Source: Bacillota bacterium (lineage in GTDB: Bacteria; Bacillota; Clostridia; Oscillospirales; Ruminococcaceae). Taken from it: 64,000 bases of DNA. Position 1 is the stretch's first letter, and every line of letters begins with the position of its first letter. A program made the position numbers and the translations under genes. The stretch covers positions 1-64,000 of the forward strand of contig JAEWLW010000035.1 of assembly GCA_023457355.1 (NCBI GenBank), given 5' to 3'. This document shows positions 44,052-51,892 of the stretch, one piece after another. The notes beneath the pieces are model-generated. The model was not told where the DNA came from. It did no database searches and was given only the letters and a program-made list of their open reading frames with translations.

Positions 44052-44105
44052 ATTCAAATTAAAAGGGCGCTGTACAAAACTGTACAGCGCCCTTTTAATT
44101 TGAAT
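44052..44105. terminator. Bidirectional terminator
   Basis: A 25-bp stem (44052-44076 with 44081-44105) with the core AAAAGGGCGCTGTACA/TGTACAGCGCCCTTTT and loop AAAC. It ends the HAD gene on plus and the flavin reductase on minus, next to the R2 repeat, as at 20473. Confidence 0.88.
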
Positions 44106-44115
44106 GGATCCGCTT

Positions 44116-45954
44116 CTACTTGCCCGCAGCAGCGTTGGTGCCGGCAATTCGGCCGAATACAACCGTATCGGTCAGCGCGTTGCCGCCCAGCCGGTTGCTG
44201 CCGTGGATGCCGCCGGTTACTTCGCCGGCAGCATAAAGGCCGGGGATAATGTTGCCGTTGGCATCAATGACCTGTGCGTCGGTGTTGATTTTCACGCCGC
44301 CCATGGTGTGGTGGACAGTGGGAATGCGCGCACCTGCGTAGAAGGGGCCTTGGTCGATCTTATCGGCATAGAGCGTTCTTCCAAAGCTATCCGGCGTTTT
44401 TGCGTCAACGTGGGTGTTGAACTCTTCAACGGCAGCCACCAGGTTTGCGGGGTCAACGCCGATTTCACCTGCCAGCTCCTCAAGCGTTTCGCCTTTAAAG
44501 GCGCGGCCTGCGGCAATCAGTTCGTTTACAGACTCGTTAAAGTTGTTCTTTTCATCGCCGGTGGGGTAGTCGTGACTGTCCAGAATAACCCACATGTGCG
44601 CATTGGGCTGTTCAAACAGCGCGTTGGTCATCACGTCGCGGCGTGCGCCCTCGTCAACAAAGCGTTTGCCCTCATCGTTGACAAAGATGCGGTTTTCAAC
44701 GCCCATTTCAATATTCCCGCTCAGGCTGCCGGTTTCCGGGTCGCCCATCGGCAGCAGCTGGATATTTTCCATCTGAACCAGCTGTGCGTTGACGGCTGTG
44801 GCCATCGCAATACCGTCGCCGGTGGAACTGGGCGGGTTGGTGGATTTGATGGAGTCGTCGAGCGTTGACCATGCTTTGTTATATTTCTGGCGCATCTCAA
44901 CGTTTGCGGCAAAGCCGCCGGTTGCCAGCACAACGCCCTTTTTGGCGGTGAGGGTCACTTTGTTGCCGGTTTCACCCGTTGCGATAACACCGGTGACCTT
45001 GCCATTCTCAACGACAAAGTCGGTGGCTCTGGTATTAAACATGATCTCAACGTTGTCGTGGCTGTCGATGTATGCATTATAAGTCTTGAAGAAGCCGGTG
45101 CCCACAGGCTCAACAGGCTTATGCGCGCGGGGCCACAGGCCGCCGAGCACGGTGAAGGTGCCGGGATTGAATTCCATGCCGAGGCTTTTCAGCCATTCGA
45201 CACCGTCCCAGGCGTTTGTAACCAGCGTGCGAACCAGCTCGGGGTCGCCCTGCTTATCGCCGCCGTCAAAGGTCTGCTGGTAGTGCAACTCGACGGAGTC
45301 ATCATTGGCAAGAGCGGTTTCGCTGCCTTCGTCTACGGCGTTAAGCGCGCCGCCGGCCATGATGGTGTTGCCGCCCACCTTGGGCGTTTTTTCCAGCACA
45401 ATGACGGTGGCACCGGCCTGGTTTGCGGTGACGGCGGCTGCAAGTCCGGCGCCGCCCGCACCAATCACGATAACGTCGGCTTCACGGGTTACGTCCTCCG
45501 CCTTTTCCACTTCAATTTTTTTGGCCTTCAGGGCTTCCACATCTGCGCCGGCCTGGGTGAGGCAGTCGGTCACGGCAGCCAGCAGCGCAGTGCTGGTGAT
45601 GGTAGAACCTGAAATGGTGTCGACGGCCAGGCTCTGGGTTTCGACAATCTTTGCGGGAATCTGCTCGATGGGCAAGTCGCTGATGCCGGGGGTCTCTTTA
45701 TGAGACGTAACCTTGACGCCGGTGATTTCATCTGATGTAACGGTGACTTCCACCGTTACATCACCACCCATACCCTGTGAAGCGGCGGTGTAAGTACCGG
45801 CCTTAAAAGCGCCGGATGCCTCACCGGGGGCTGAAGCAGAGACGGCCGCTTCGCTGGATGCAGTCTGGGATGTCGCTGTGTTGCAGGCAGTAATGCTTAA
45901 CAGCATTGCGGCAGCAAGCAGGCTGCTGAGAGTTTTTTTGAACATTTTTTTCAC
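44116..45954 (-). CDS. Secreted flavin reductase lipoprotein (FMN-bind plus FAD domain, fumarate/urocanate reductase-like)
   Basis: A 612-residue extracellular lipoprotein. The signal peptide ends SITAC (Cys 24). An FMN-binding domain at about 48-130 carries DTISGSTIT, the ApbE flavinylation motif, with FMN expected on Thr 120. The rest is a FAD_binding_2 reductase: VIVIGAGGAGLAAAVTANQAG, GGNTIMAGGALNAV, VHHTMGGVKIN and GGIHGSNRLGGNAL. Such proteins reduce fumarate, urocanate or related enoates outside the cell as electron acceptors. No heme motif (CxxCH) is present. The start is GTG at 45954, with GGAGGG 8 bases upstream. Two palindromes overlap its promoter region. Confidence 0.9.
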   Translation of the reverse strand: MKKMFKKTLSSLLAAAMLLSITACNTATSQTASSEAAVSASAPGEASGAFKAGTYTAASQGMGGDVTVEVTVTSDEITGVKVTSHKETPGISDLPIEQIPAKIVETQSLAVDTISGSTITSTALLAAVTDCLTQAGADVEALKAKKIEVEKAEDVTREADVIVIGAGGAGLAAAVTANQAGATVIVLEKTPKVGGNTIMAGGALNAVDEGSETALANDDSVELHYQQTFDGGDKQGDPELVRTLVTNAWDGVEWLKSLGMEFNPGTFTVLGGLWPRAHKPVEPVGTGFFKTYNAYIDSHDNVEIMFNTRATDFVVENGKVTGVIATGETGNKVTLTAKKGVVLATGGFAANVEMRQKYNKAWSTLDDSIKSTNPPSSTGDGIAMATAVNAQLVQMENIQLLPMGDPETGSLSGNIEMGVENRIFVNDEGKRFVDEGARRDVMTNALFEQPNAHMWVILDSHDYPTGDEKNNFNESVNELIAAGRAFKGETLEELAGEIGVDPANLVAAVEEFNTHVDAKTPDSFGRTLYADKIDQGPFYAGARIPTVHHTMGGVKINTDAQVIDANGNIIPGLYAAGEVTGGIHGSNRLGGNALTDTVVFGRIAGTNAAAGK

Positions 45955-45990
45955 TTAGGTTCCCTCCATTTGATTAGGTCGACAAACCAA

Positions 45991-46019
45991 ACCAAATTTA
46001 AACGTATTTTAAATTTGGT
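45991..46019. promoter_or_regulatory. Perfect inverted repeat in flavin reductase leader
   Basis: ACCAAATTTAAA (45991-46002) and TTTAAATTTGGT (46008-46019) around CGTAT. It lies immediately downstream of the predicted start of the minus-strand promoter and 37 bases before the GTG. It could be an operator or an mRNA 5' hairpin. Confidence 0.5.
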
Positions 46020-46026
46020 ATCATAA

Positions 46027-46055
46027 ATAATACCATAATAAATGGTAATGTTAAA
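46027..46055 (-). promoter_or_regulatory. Promoter of flavin reductase with operator in spacer
   Basis: On the minus strand TTTAAC (46055-46050), 17 bases, TATTAT (46032-46027). The palindrome TACCAT-AATAA-ATGGTA (46031-46047) occupies the spacer, the classic place for a repressor site. Confidence 0.5.
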
Positions 46056-46360
46056 GGGAAATTCGTCACAAAAATAACAACGATAAATATTTTATAAAAA
46101 TGACTTGAAAAACAAATTGATTTTTAGATATTATCTATAATTTAGATGCATCTTAAAAAGATGATATCCCGAGTGGCGGCGGCGCGCAGCGTCATTATCT
46201 GGTGTTATCTGGCGTTTAATAATGCAGCCTGTGCAAAAAAGAGTAACCAGTATTTTGAGGGGCCTTTTCTGCCCGACGGTTTCGTATATTTAGATGATGA
46301 GCATGGTTTGCATTTGTACAAATTACAATGATTTTACACGTAAAATTTACATAGATTTTG

Positions 46361-46389
46361 TTGCTTGCTGGTGAAAATACTGGTAAAAT
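46361..46389 (+). promoter_or_regulatory. Candidate promoter of second chemoreceptor gene
   Basis: TTGCTT (46361-46366), 17 bases, TAAAAT (46384-46389). The start would be near 46396, leaving a leader of about 175 bases that holds a GGCCAAG/CTTGGCC stem (about 46446-46472). No known riboswitch consensus was recognised. The rest of 46056-46360 is AT-rich, with no supported gene. Confidence 0.4.
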
Positions 46390-46570
46390 ATATAAGAAAG
46401 CTTACCACTATTTTATGAAGCAGTAAAGAGGGGGCGCCCGGGAATGGGCCAAGGGTTTGTCGTTTCTTGGCCAGGTGCAAGTGAAATTTAGGCTTGTGGT
46501 GCGGCGGACAGAATATCAGCAGCCACTATCATCATTCGTGTAACAATGCTTAAATATATAGGAGGACGTT

Positions 46571-48535
46571 GTGGTAATCAAATCTGGAATTCGAAACAAA
46601 ATTCTGAGAAATACAGCGGTTATTGTGCTTATCATGGCCATTGGCTTAATGGCAGTTATGGTCTATTTTATGCGATCTCTGACGGGTAAAATTTTGTTGG
46701 AAACGCTTCAGCCGATCGCCAAATCGGCTTCACAGAGTGTGGAAGGGAATCTGCACATGATGGCGGACCGGGTGGTCATGATATCTGAAAACGCGGCGCT
46801 GGTCGATGTTACGGTGAGCACAGCAGGCAAGCAGGCGCTGCTGGATAAGGCAAAATCAGGAATAGAGTTTGTTTGGCTGGCACTTTATTCGACCGATGGC
46901 GCGCTTTATACCGGCAGTTCCAACTGCCCTGAAAGCATTGCCGGGCAACATATTTATGAATTTTTGCAACAGACAGCCAATGTTGTGATAGATGATACAC
47001 AATCCACCGGAAATGGGCTGGAGGTTATCGTCGGCGTTCCGGTTATGGGCAATGACGGCAAGGTTTTGTATTATATGCTGGGAAGCTATAAATACGATAT
47101 CATAAACGATGTATTGAGCAATATCCGAATGGGCAAAACCGGTATGGCCTTCATCATTAATCAGGAAGGGAAGCTGATGGCGCATCCTGATTCCGCAAAG
47201 GTTGCCGCCGGCGAAAACATGTCCGACATGTTTGGCGCGGACGCGCAAATACAGGGCATACTGTCACAGATGACATCGGGCCAAACCGGTGCTTTTGAGG
47301 TCGGCAGCATCGCCGGAAAACGCTATTTCAGCTATTCCCCGGTCCGGGGAACGCTGTGGTCGCTGGTGGTAACTGCGCCGCAAAACGACTTCATGTCCGC
47401 CGCCAATACCGCCATCATAGTCAGCCTTGGCATCACGATTCTGCTGCTGGTTTTGGCGGCCCTGACAATGCTGCGCCTTTCAAAAAGGATACAGGAGCCG
47501 CTTGGGCGGGTAACCAACCGCATCTCGGCACTCGCGCAGGGCGATTTACATACGGCGGTTGAAATTGAAAAAACGCGGGATGAAACCGAAACGCTGTCAC
47601 TGGCGCTGGCCAATACGGTTACGGGTATCAACAGCTATACATCCGAGCTCTCACGCGTATTGACCGAACTATCACAGAGCAATTTGAATGTTTCGGTTAA
47701 CGGCGATTTTAACGGCGATTTTATCGTCATGAAAAAGGCGTTAAACCAGATCGTCGATTTCCTCAACCAGATTATGGACGCCATACGGCAATCCGCCGTG
47801 GAAGTTTCGCAAACATCGCATCGCATTCAGGAGGATGCCTTGCAGATAGAGCAAAGCTCCGGCGGTCAGGCAGAATCGCTTTCCCGTCTGCATGACGCTG
47901 CCCTGATTATCGGCGCCAACGTGGACGAAATTGATGCCCACACCGGTTCAATGCGTCAGTTTGTGGACAGGGCCAACGACAGCATGTCGGTCGGTAAAGC
48001 ACATATGGCCGAAATGTTGGAGGCGATTAACCGCATTCAGACCGATTCTGAGGAGATAAAGCAGATCAATAAGTTTATGGAGGACATTGCGCTTCAAACC
48101 AATCTGCTGGCTTTAAACGCCTCCATAGAGGCGGCGCGCGCCGGAAAAGCCGGAAGCGGCTTTGCTGTGGTGGCGCGGGAGATCGGCAGCCTGGCGGCAA
48201 AGAGCGGACAATCCTCACGCCAGGCGACCACGATTATTGAAAATTCACAAAAAGCCGTCATCGACGGCGTGCGCTGTGCGGAACAGACGGCGGCTTCAAT
48301 TGAAGAAATTGCGGCGTTGTCGGCTAAAATTTCAGATATAACCCTCAATCTTTCAGAGGCTTTAAACGCGGAGAAGTCGGCGCTGGAGAATATCACCCAA
48401 CAGACGGGTGAGATTAATCAGCTGGCAAAGGGCAATCTGGAATCGAGCCGCCAAAGCGCTTGGGCAAGCAACGTATTGACCGAACAGGCGGATCAATTGC
48501 AGCGTATGGTTGACCGCTTTGCGCTCAGACAATAG
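46571..48535 (+). CDS. Methyl-accepting chemotaxis protein with double-Cache sensor
   Basis: A 654-residue receptor. Helices at about 12-34 and 277-300 frame an extracytoplasmic dCache domain (FVWLALYSTDGALYTGSS, VVIDDTQSTGNGLEVIVGVPV, MAFIINQEGKLMAHPD). HAMP and the signalling hairpin FMEDIALQTNLLALNASIEAARAGKAG follow. The GTG at 46571 follows GGAGG by 6 bases. The FMN-binding lipoprotein gene starts 9 bases after its stop, so the pair is made together; the receptor may respond to the same electron acceptor chemistry. Confidence 0.93.
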   Translation: MVIKSGIRNKILRNTAVIVLIMAIGLMAVMVYFMRSLTGKILLETLQPIAKSASQSVEGNLHMMADRVVMISENAALVDVTVSTAGKQALLDKAKSGIEFVWLALYSTDGALYTGSSNCPESIAGQHIYEFLQQTANVVIDDTQSTGNGLEVIVGVPVMGNDGKVLYYMLGSYKYDIINDVLSNIRMGKTGMAFIINQEGKLMAHPDSAKVAAGENMSDMFGADAQIQGILSQMTSGQTGAFEVGSIAGKRYFSYSPVRGTLWSLVVTAPQNDFMSAANTAIIVSLGITILLLVLAALTMLRLSKRIQEPLGRVTNRISALAQGDLHTAVEIEKTRDETETLSLALANTVTGINSYTSELSRVLTELSQSNLNVSVNGDFNGDFIVMKKALNQIVDFLNQIMDAIRQSAVEVSQTSHRIQEDALQIEQSSGGQAESLSRLHDAALIIGANVDEIDAHTGSMRQFVDRANDSMSVGKAHMAEMLEAINRIQTDSEEIKQINKFMEDIALQTNLLALNASIEAARAGKAGSGFAVVAREIGSLAAKSGQSSRQATTIIENSQKAVIDGVRCAEQTAASIEEIAALSAKISDITLNLSEALNAEKSALENITQQTGEINQLAKGNLESSRQSAWASNVLTEQADQLQRMVDRFALRQ

Positions 48536-48544
48536 GAGGATTTT

Positions 48545-48991
48545 ATGAATCGAAGGAGAATTTTGGCGTATGTTGTCTGCGCAATGGCTTTGGTTGGTAT
48601 TCTTGGCGGTTGCGGCAATGCGGGCGACAGTTGGAAGGACGGTTATTATACGGCGGAGATGGCCGATTATTCAAATGGCTGGAAGGAATTTGTCACCGTA
48701 CACATCGAGGATAATACCGTCGTCTCGGTGGAATATAATGCCAAGAATGCCAGCGGATTTTTGAAAGCGTGGGATATGGCGTATATGCGCAAAATGAATG
48801 CGGCAAAGGGCACTTACCCTAACCACTATACCCGCGCCTATGCGTCTCAGGTGGTAGAAAAGCAATCGGGAGAAAATATTGATATGGTAGCGGGTGCGTC
48901 CTTATCTGGCGGGAACTTTCGCCTGATGATTGCCGCCGCACTGGATATGGCGCGGCAGGGCAAGCACGAGGTGACGGTTGTTCAGCCATAG
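48545..48991 (+). CDS. FMN-binding domain lipoprotein
   Basis: A 148-residue lipoprotein. The signal peptide ends GILGGC (Cys 23). The mature part is one FMN-binding domain: KDGYYTAEMADYSNGW, VTVHIEDNTVVSVEYNAK, and DMVAGASLSG near 113-122, an ApbE-type flavinylation motif in which Ser 121 replaces the usual Thr. It resembles PplA-like electron carriers of flavin-based extracellular electron transfer. AGGAGG overlaps the preceding stop codon. It is likely to donate electrons to, or sense with, the large flavin reductase encoded divergently 2.6 kb away. Confidence 0.85.
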   Translation: MNRRRILAYVVCAMALVGILGGCGNAGDSWKDGYYTAEMADYSNGWKEFVTVHIEDNTVVSVEYNAKNASGFLKAWDMAYMRKMNAAKGTYPNHYTRAYASQVVEKQSGENIDMVAGASLSGGNFRLMIAAALDMARQGKHEVTVVQP

Positions 48992-49025
48992 AGCCGCATT
49001 GGTCCCGCTTTTTGGGGGCTCTGAC

Positions 49026-49072
49026 AAATCACCCGCAAACCGGTGCAGATGGCCGGTTTCCGGGTGATTTTG
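49026..49072 (+). terminator. Terminator after FMN-binding lipoprotein gene
   Basis: AAATCACCCG-CAAACCGG pairs with CCGGTTT-CCGGGTGATTT around a 9-base loop, followed by TGC. It begins 35 bases after the stop codon. Confidence 0.7.
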
Positions 49073-49106
49073 CATGGTTGCCTTTCAACAGGATACAGCG
49101 CAACGA

Positions 49107-49202
49107 CTAAAAGACCAACTCGTTTTTCTTATTTATTTCCCCTGTAATTTTAATCATTTGCTGGAACCTTTCAATGATGGTGCCAGAAAGCTTTTCGCGC
49201 AT
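49107..49202 (-). CDS. Possible 31-residue small protein
   Basis: A minus-strand frame from ATG 49202 to TAG 49107 with a strong GGGGAGG close before the start (3 to 4 bases, rather tight). The peptide (REKLSGTIIERFQQMIKITG, then a Lys/Asn-rich end) is hydrophilic with an amphipathic helix character. No family is recognised. It could be a real small gene, the tail of a decayed one, or chance. Confidence 0.25.
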   Translation of the reverse strand: MREKLSGTIIERFQQMIKITGEINKKNELVF

Positions 49203-49451
49203 CTTCCTCCCCTGAATATCTTGTCTGCAGTGCATAGAATCAGATAAAACGAGCCTATTATCCCCGTTTTAAAGCTTTGTGCGGCTGTCGTTCTTTAGTA
49301 AAACGTGGCGCAACAGGAAATGAGATAATGATACAGCTGTTTAGCCAACAAACAATGAAATAGTCCCGAAAACCGCAAAATACAATATTTATTCTCAGAT
49401 GGGGTGCCGTCAGGAATTAAAATTTGGCGCCAGGTTCAGACACAATTGAGC
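49203..49451. other. Intergenic region, nothing recognised
   Basis: AT-rich bases between the possible small gene and the terminator before the agr-like locus. No gene, repeat or known RNA motif was recognised, although the terminator at 49452 implies something may be transcribed on plus here. Confidence 0.35.
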
Positions 49452-49488
49452 AAAGAGGGGTGCAATTACTTGCCCCTCTTTATTTTTT
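49452..49488 (+). terminator. Terminator upstream of agr-like locus
   Basis: AAGAGGGG (49453-49460) pairs with CCCCTCTT (49473-49480), followed by TATTTTTT. It insulates the agr-like locus, or ends an unrecognised transcript from the left. Confidence 0.7.
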
Positions 49489-49622
49489 CAAATTGTCGCA
49501 TTGCGTCGATAGACGTTGTGTGAAAATAATGGTATATTGTTAATAATGATACAACATTAAGACGGCTAGCAAGGCCCGGTGGCCGAGCCTGAAGGCGTCT
49601 TAAATGACTGGGGGCCTGAACA

Positions 49623-50342
49623 ATGTTTAAAATAGCCATTTGCGATGATGAAAAGACCGTATGCGCCGAAATTGAAAATATCATTATAAAGTATAAGCCG
49701 CAGTGTACCGCCGAGCTTGATACAGAAGTTTTCTACTCCGGTGAAGAGCTATGCAGCTATATTTCACAGGGCAACTATTTCGATTTGATTTTTCTTGACA
49801 TCGAAATGCTGATGCTTAACGGCGTGGAGGTGGGCCGAAAATTACGCAATGAAATGGACAACCAGACAACACAGATTGTCTATGTTTCCGGCCGGGAAAG
49901 TTATTACAGAGAGCTATTTGAAGTTCGTCCCCTTAATTTTATTAACAAACCTATTACGTCGAACAAAATTACACAGGAAATTGATAAGGCGCTCTCACTG
50001 GCTGGGAAGATAAATGGCATTTTTTCTTATAAGATAGGGCACGACGTTTTTAAAATCCCCTATAAGAATATCCTGTGGTTCGAGAGCCTGAACCGCAAAG
50101 TTAAAATGGTTACAATTGACGGCGCGGAAACGTTCTATGGCAACTTGGATAATGTTGAGTCGGCACTTTCGCAGCATCATTTTATGCGGATACATCGCGC
50201 TTACCTCATCAACTATTTTCACGTCATTCGATTTCGATACACAGAAGTCGTTATGTCAAACCGCACAGTATTAACAATCAGCAAATCCAATCAAAGAACT
50301 ATTCGTGACTTACAGGCTAAATGGAATGATGAAGGAATTTAA
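49623..50342 (+). CDS. LytTR-family response regulator (AgrA-like)
   Basis: A 239-residue regulator. The receiver domain has the acidic pair CDDE at 8-10 and phospho-acceptor Asp 59 (LIFLDIEM); PLNFINKPI holds the conserved Lys. The LytTR DNA-binding domain covers about 135-235 (FKIPYKNILWFES, HHFMRIHRAYLIN). Its stop codon shares a base with the kinase ATG (TAATG). It should bind the direct repeat in front of agrD. No obvious direct repeat was found before this gene itself. Confidence 0.93.
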   Translation: MFKIAICDDEKTVCAEIENIIIKYKPQCTAELDTEVFYSGEELCSYISQGNYFDLIFLDIEMLMLNGVEVGRKLRNEMDNQTTQIVYVSGRESYYRELFEVRPLNFINKPITSNKITQEIDKALSLAGKINGIFSYKIGHDVFKIPYKNILWFESLNRKVKMVTIDGAETFYGNLDNVESALSQHHFMRIHRAYLINYFHVIRFRYTEVVMSNRTVLTISKSNQRTIRDLQAKWNDEGI

Positions 50343-51613
50343 TGATGTATGAAATAATATATGCCGCGACAAATGTTTTCGCCACTTATACTATTTATAA
50401 ATTTATGAGAATTTTTTTTAGTCATTCTATTACAAGTGGCAGAATCGAAGCCCTATCTTATTTAGCCTATTTTTCTGTCATTACAATCACTTATTTCGTG
50501 GCGCCGATTCCAGCCGTCATGATCGCTTCAAATTTAATATTATTTTTTCTGATGACGCTCAATTATGAATCCTCCTTAAAACAAAAACTCTGTGCGGTCG
50601 CGCTTATTTATATTACTTTAATGACCGTTGAAAGTGTCTTTGTACTGTTTTCAAATTACTATAGCCTTTCGATGATTATAAACGGAAATTATTCTTCGGT
50701 GTTTGGAATTATTGCCATTCGGCTGGTCTCTTTCGCTGTTGTTCTGGTGATAGGTAATTTTAAAAGCATTAAATACGGAAAGTTTATTCCGATGTCCTAT
50801 TGGTTTTGCCTTGCTTTTATTCCAATCTCTTCGCTGAGTATGGTCGTGTTGATTTTTAACTTTCCTGAAATAACCCGATATCAGGCCTTGCTTGTGACCG
50901 TCATTATATTCACAATGAATTTCTCGGTTTTTTATCTTTATGATACTGTCTCGGTCTATTCCAACAACCGTTTGCGGCAGATGCTTTTGGAAAAGCAAAA
51001 TAATTATTATAACCAACAGTTTGAACTCATGAAAGATGCGTTGTCGGCTATGAACACACTAAAGCATGATTTGACAAATCACCTGACAGCGATCTACACC
51101 CTTTTGCGCAACGGAAAGACGCCGCAAGCAATCGAGCATCTATCCCAAATGATGAGTGTGTGTGCGTTTGACCAAAGACATGCCAATTCCGGGAATGTCA
51201 GCATTGACAGTATTCTTAATTTTAAGCTAAACGAATCCGAAAAAAACAATATTTTGGTTTCGTTGAATTTAAGCGTCCCCGTACAACTCGATGTTCCGTC
51301 CTTTGATATGGCGATTATTTTAGGGAACTTACTCGATAACGCCATTTTTGCCAATTTGGCACTTTCAGAAAATCGTTATATTGATGTCACCGTGCGTTTT
51401 GATAAGGGAAGACTCCTGATTAGAACCGAGAATCCTTATGACGGCAATTTGCTTCAACAGAATGGGCGATATCTGACAACGAAAACCGACCGGGTGCATC
51501 ACGGTCTGGGGATGGAGAGCATTCAAAACGCCCTGAAAAAATACGATGGCATATTGACAGCCGACCACGCCGGCAATATTTTCAGAGCACAGATTTTAAT
51601 GTATATCGACTAA
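50342..51613 (+). CDS. GHKL sensor histidine kinase (AgrC-like)
   Basis: A 423-residue kinase with about six membrane helices in residues 5-210 and no large external domain, as in AgrC-type peptide receptors. The His box is LKHDLTNHL with His 242; the GHKL ATPase has LGNLLDNAIFAN (N box) and HHGLGMESIQNALKKYDG (G box). It overlaps the regulator gene by one base. Its expected signal is the cyclic peptide from the agrD gene downstream. Confidence 0.92.
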   Translation: MMYEIIYAATNVFATYTIYKFMRIFFSHSITSGRIEALSYLAYFSVITITYFVAPIPAVMIASNLILFFLMTLNYESSLKQKLCAVALIYITLMTVESVFVLFSNYYSLSMIINGNYSSVFGIIAIRLVSFAVVLVIGNFKSIKYGKFIPMSYWFCLAFIPISSLSMVVLIFNFPEITRYQALLVTVIIFTMNFSVFYLYDTVSVYSNNRLRQMLLEKQNNYYNQQFELMKDALSAMNTLKHDLTNHLTAIYTLLRNGKTPQAIEHLSQMMSVCAFDQRHANSGNVSIDSILNFKLNESEKNNILVSLNLSVPVQLDVPSFDMAIILGNLLDNAIFANLALSENRYIDVTVRFDKGRLLIRTENPYDGNLLQQNGRYLTTKTDRVHHGLGMESIQNALKKYDGILTADHAGNIFRAQILMYID

Positions 51614-51641
51614 ATAGCTTGTTTTTTGACACAAAATGGCT

Positions 51642-51672
51642 ATTCACTACATCAAACCATACCATTCACTAC
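51642..51672 (+). promoter_or_regulatory. LytTR-type direct-repeat operator before agrD
   Basis: ATTCACTAC occurs twice exactly, at 51642-51650 and 51664-51672, 22 bases centre to centre (two helical turns), the geometry of AgrA/ComE-type sites. The second copy ends 30 bases before TATATT (51702-51707), a plausible -10 lacking a good -35, as expected for an activated promoter. Confidence 0.7.
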
Positions 51673-51746
51673 AAAAACATAAATAGCCTTATTTTTCCTG
51701 TTATATTAAAAGCGCCGGGAAGTTTACAGAAAGGAGGGGAAATGTT

Positions 51747-51890
51747 GTGAAAAATTTTGTACTTAAGATGAGCGGATTAGTGGCAAGTCTTGCACTGGTG
51801 GTTACCATGCTCAGCGCAAACACCGCGTGCATGTGTTACGCACATCAGCCTGAGTTACCGGAAGGCGCAAAGAAGCTTCGCAAATTCTAA
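51747..51890 (+). CDS. agrD: Cyclic lactone/thiolactone autoinducer peptide precursor (AgrD)
   Basis: A 47-residue precursor starting with GTG at 51747, AGGAGGGG 7 bases upstream. It has the AgrD plan: an N-terminal amphipathic, hydrophobic helix (about 3-23), a core with two cysteines (NTACMCYAH, Cys 28 and Cys 30), and an acidic-then-basic C-terminal recognition tail beginning QPELPEGAKKL. AgrB cuts the tail and closes the ring onto a Cys. Which Cys is used is unclear. The agrB gene starts two bases after the stop. Confidence 0.9.
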   Translation: MKNFVLKMSGLVASLALVVTMLSANTACMCYAHQPELPEGAKKLRKF

Positions 51891-51892
51891 TA

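Noticed and set aside
46396..46570. A cyclic-di-GMP riboswitch in front of the chemoreceptor, a common arrangement in clostridia
   Set aside because: The conserved GEMM core and tetraloop-receptor sequences could not be found.
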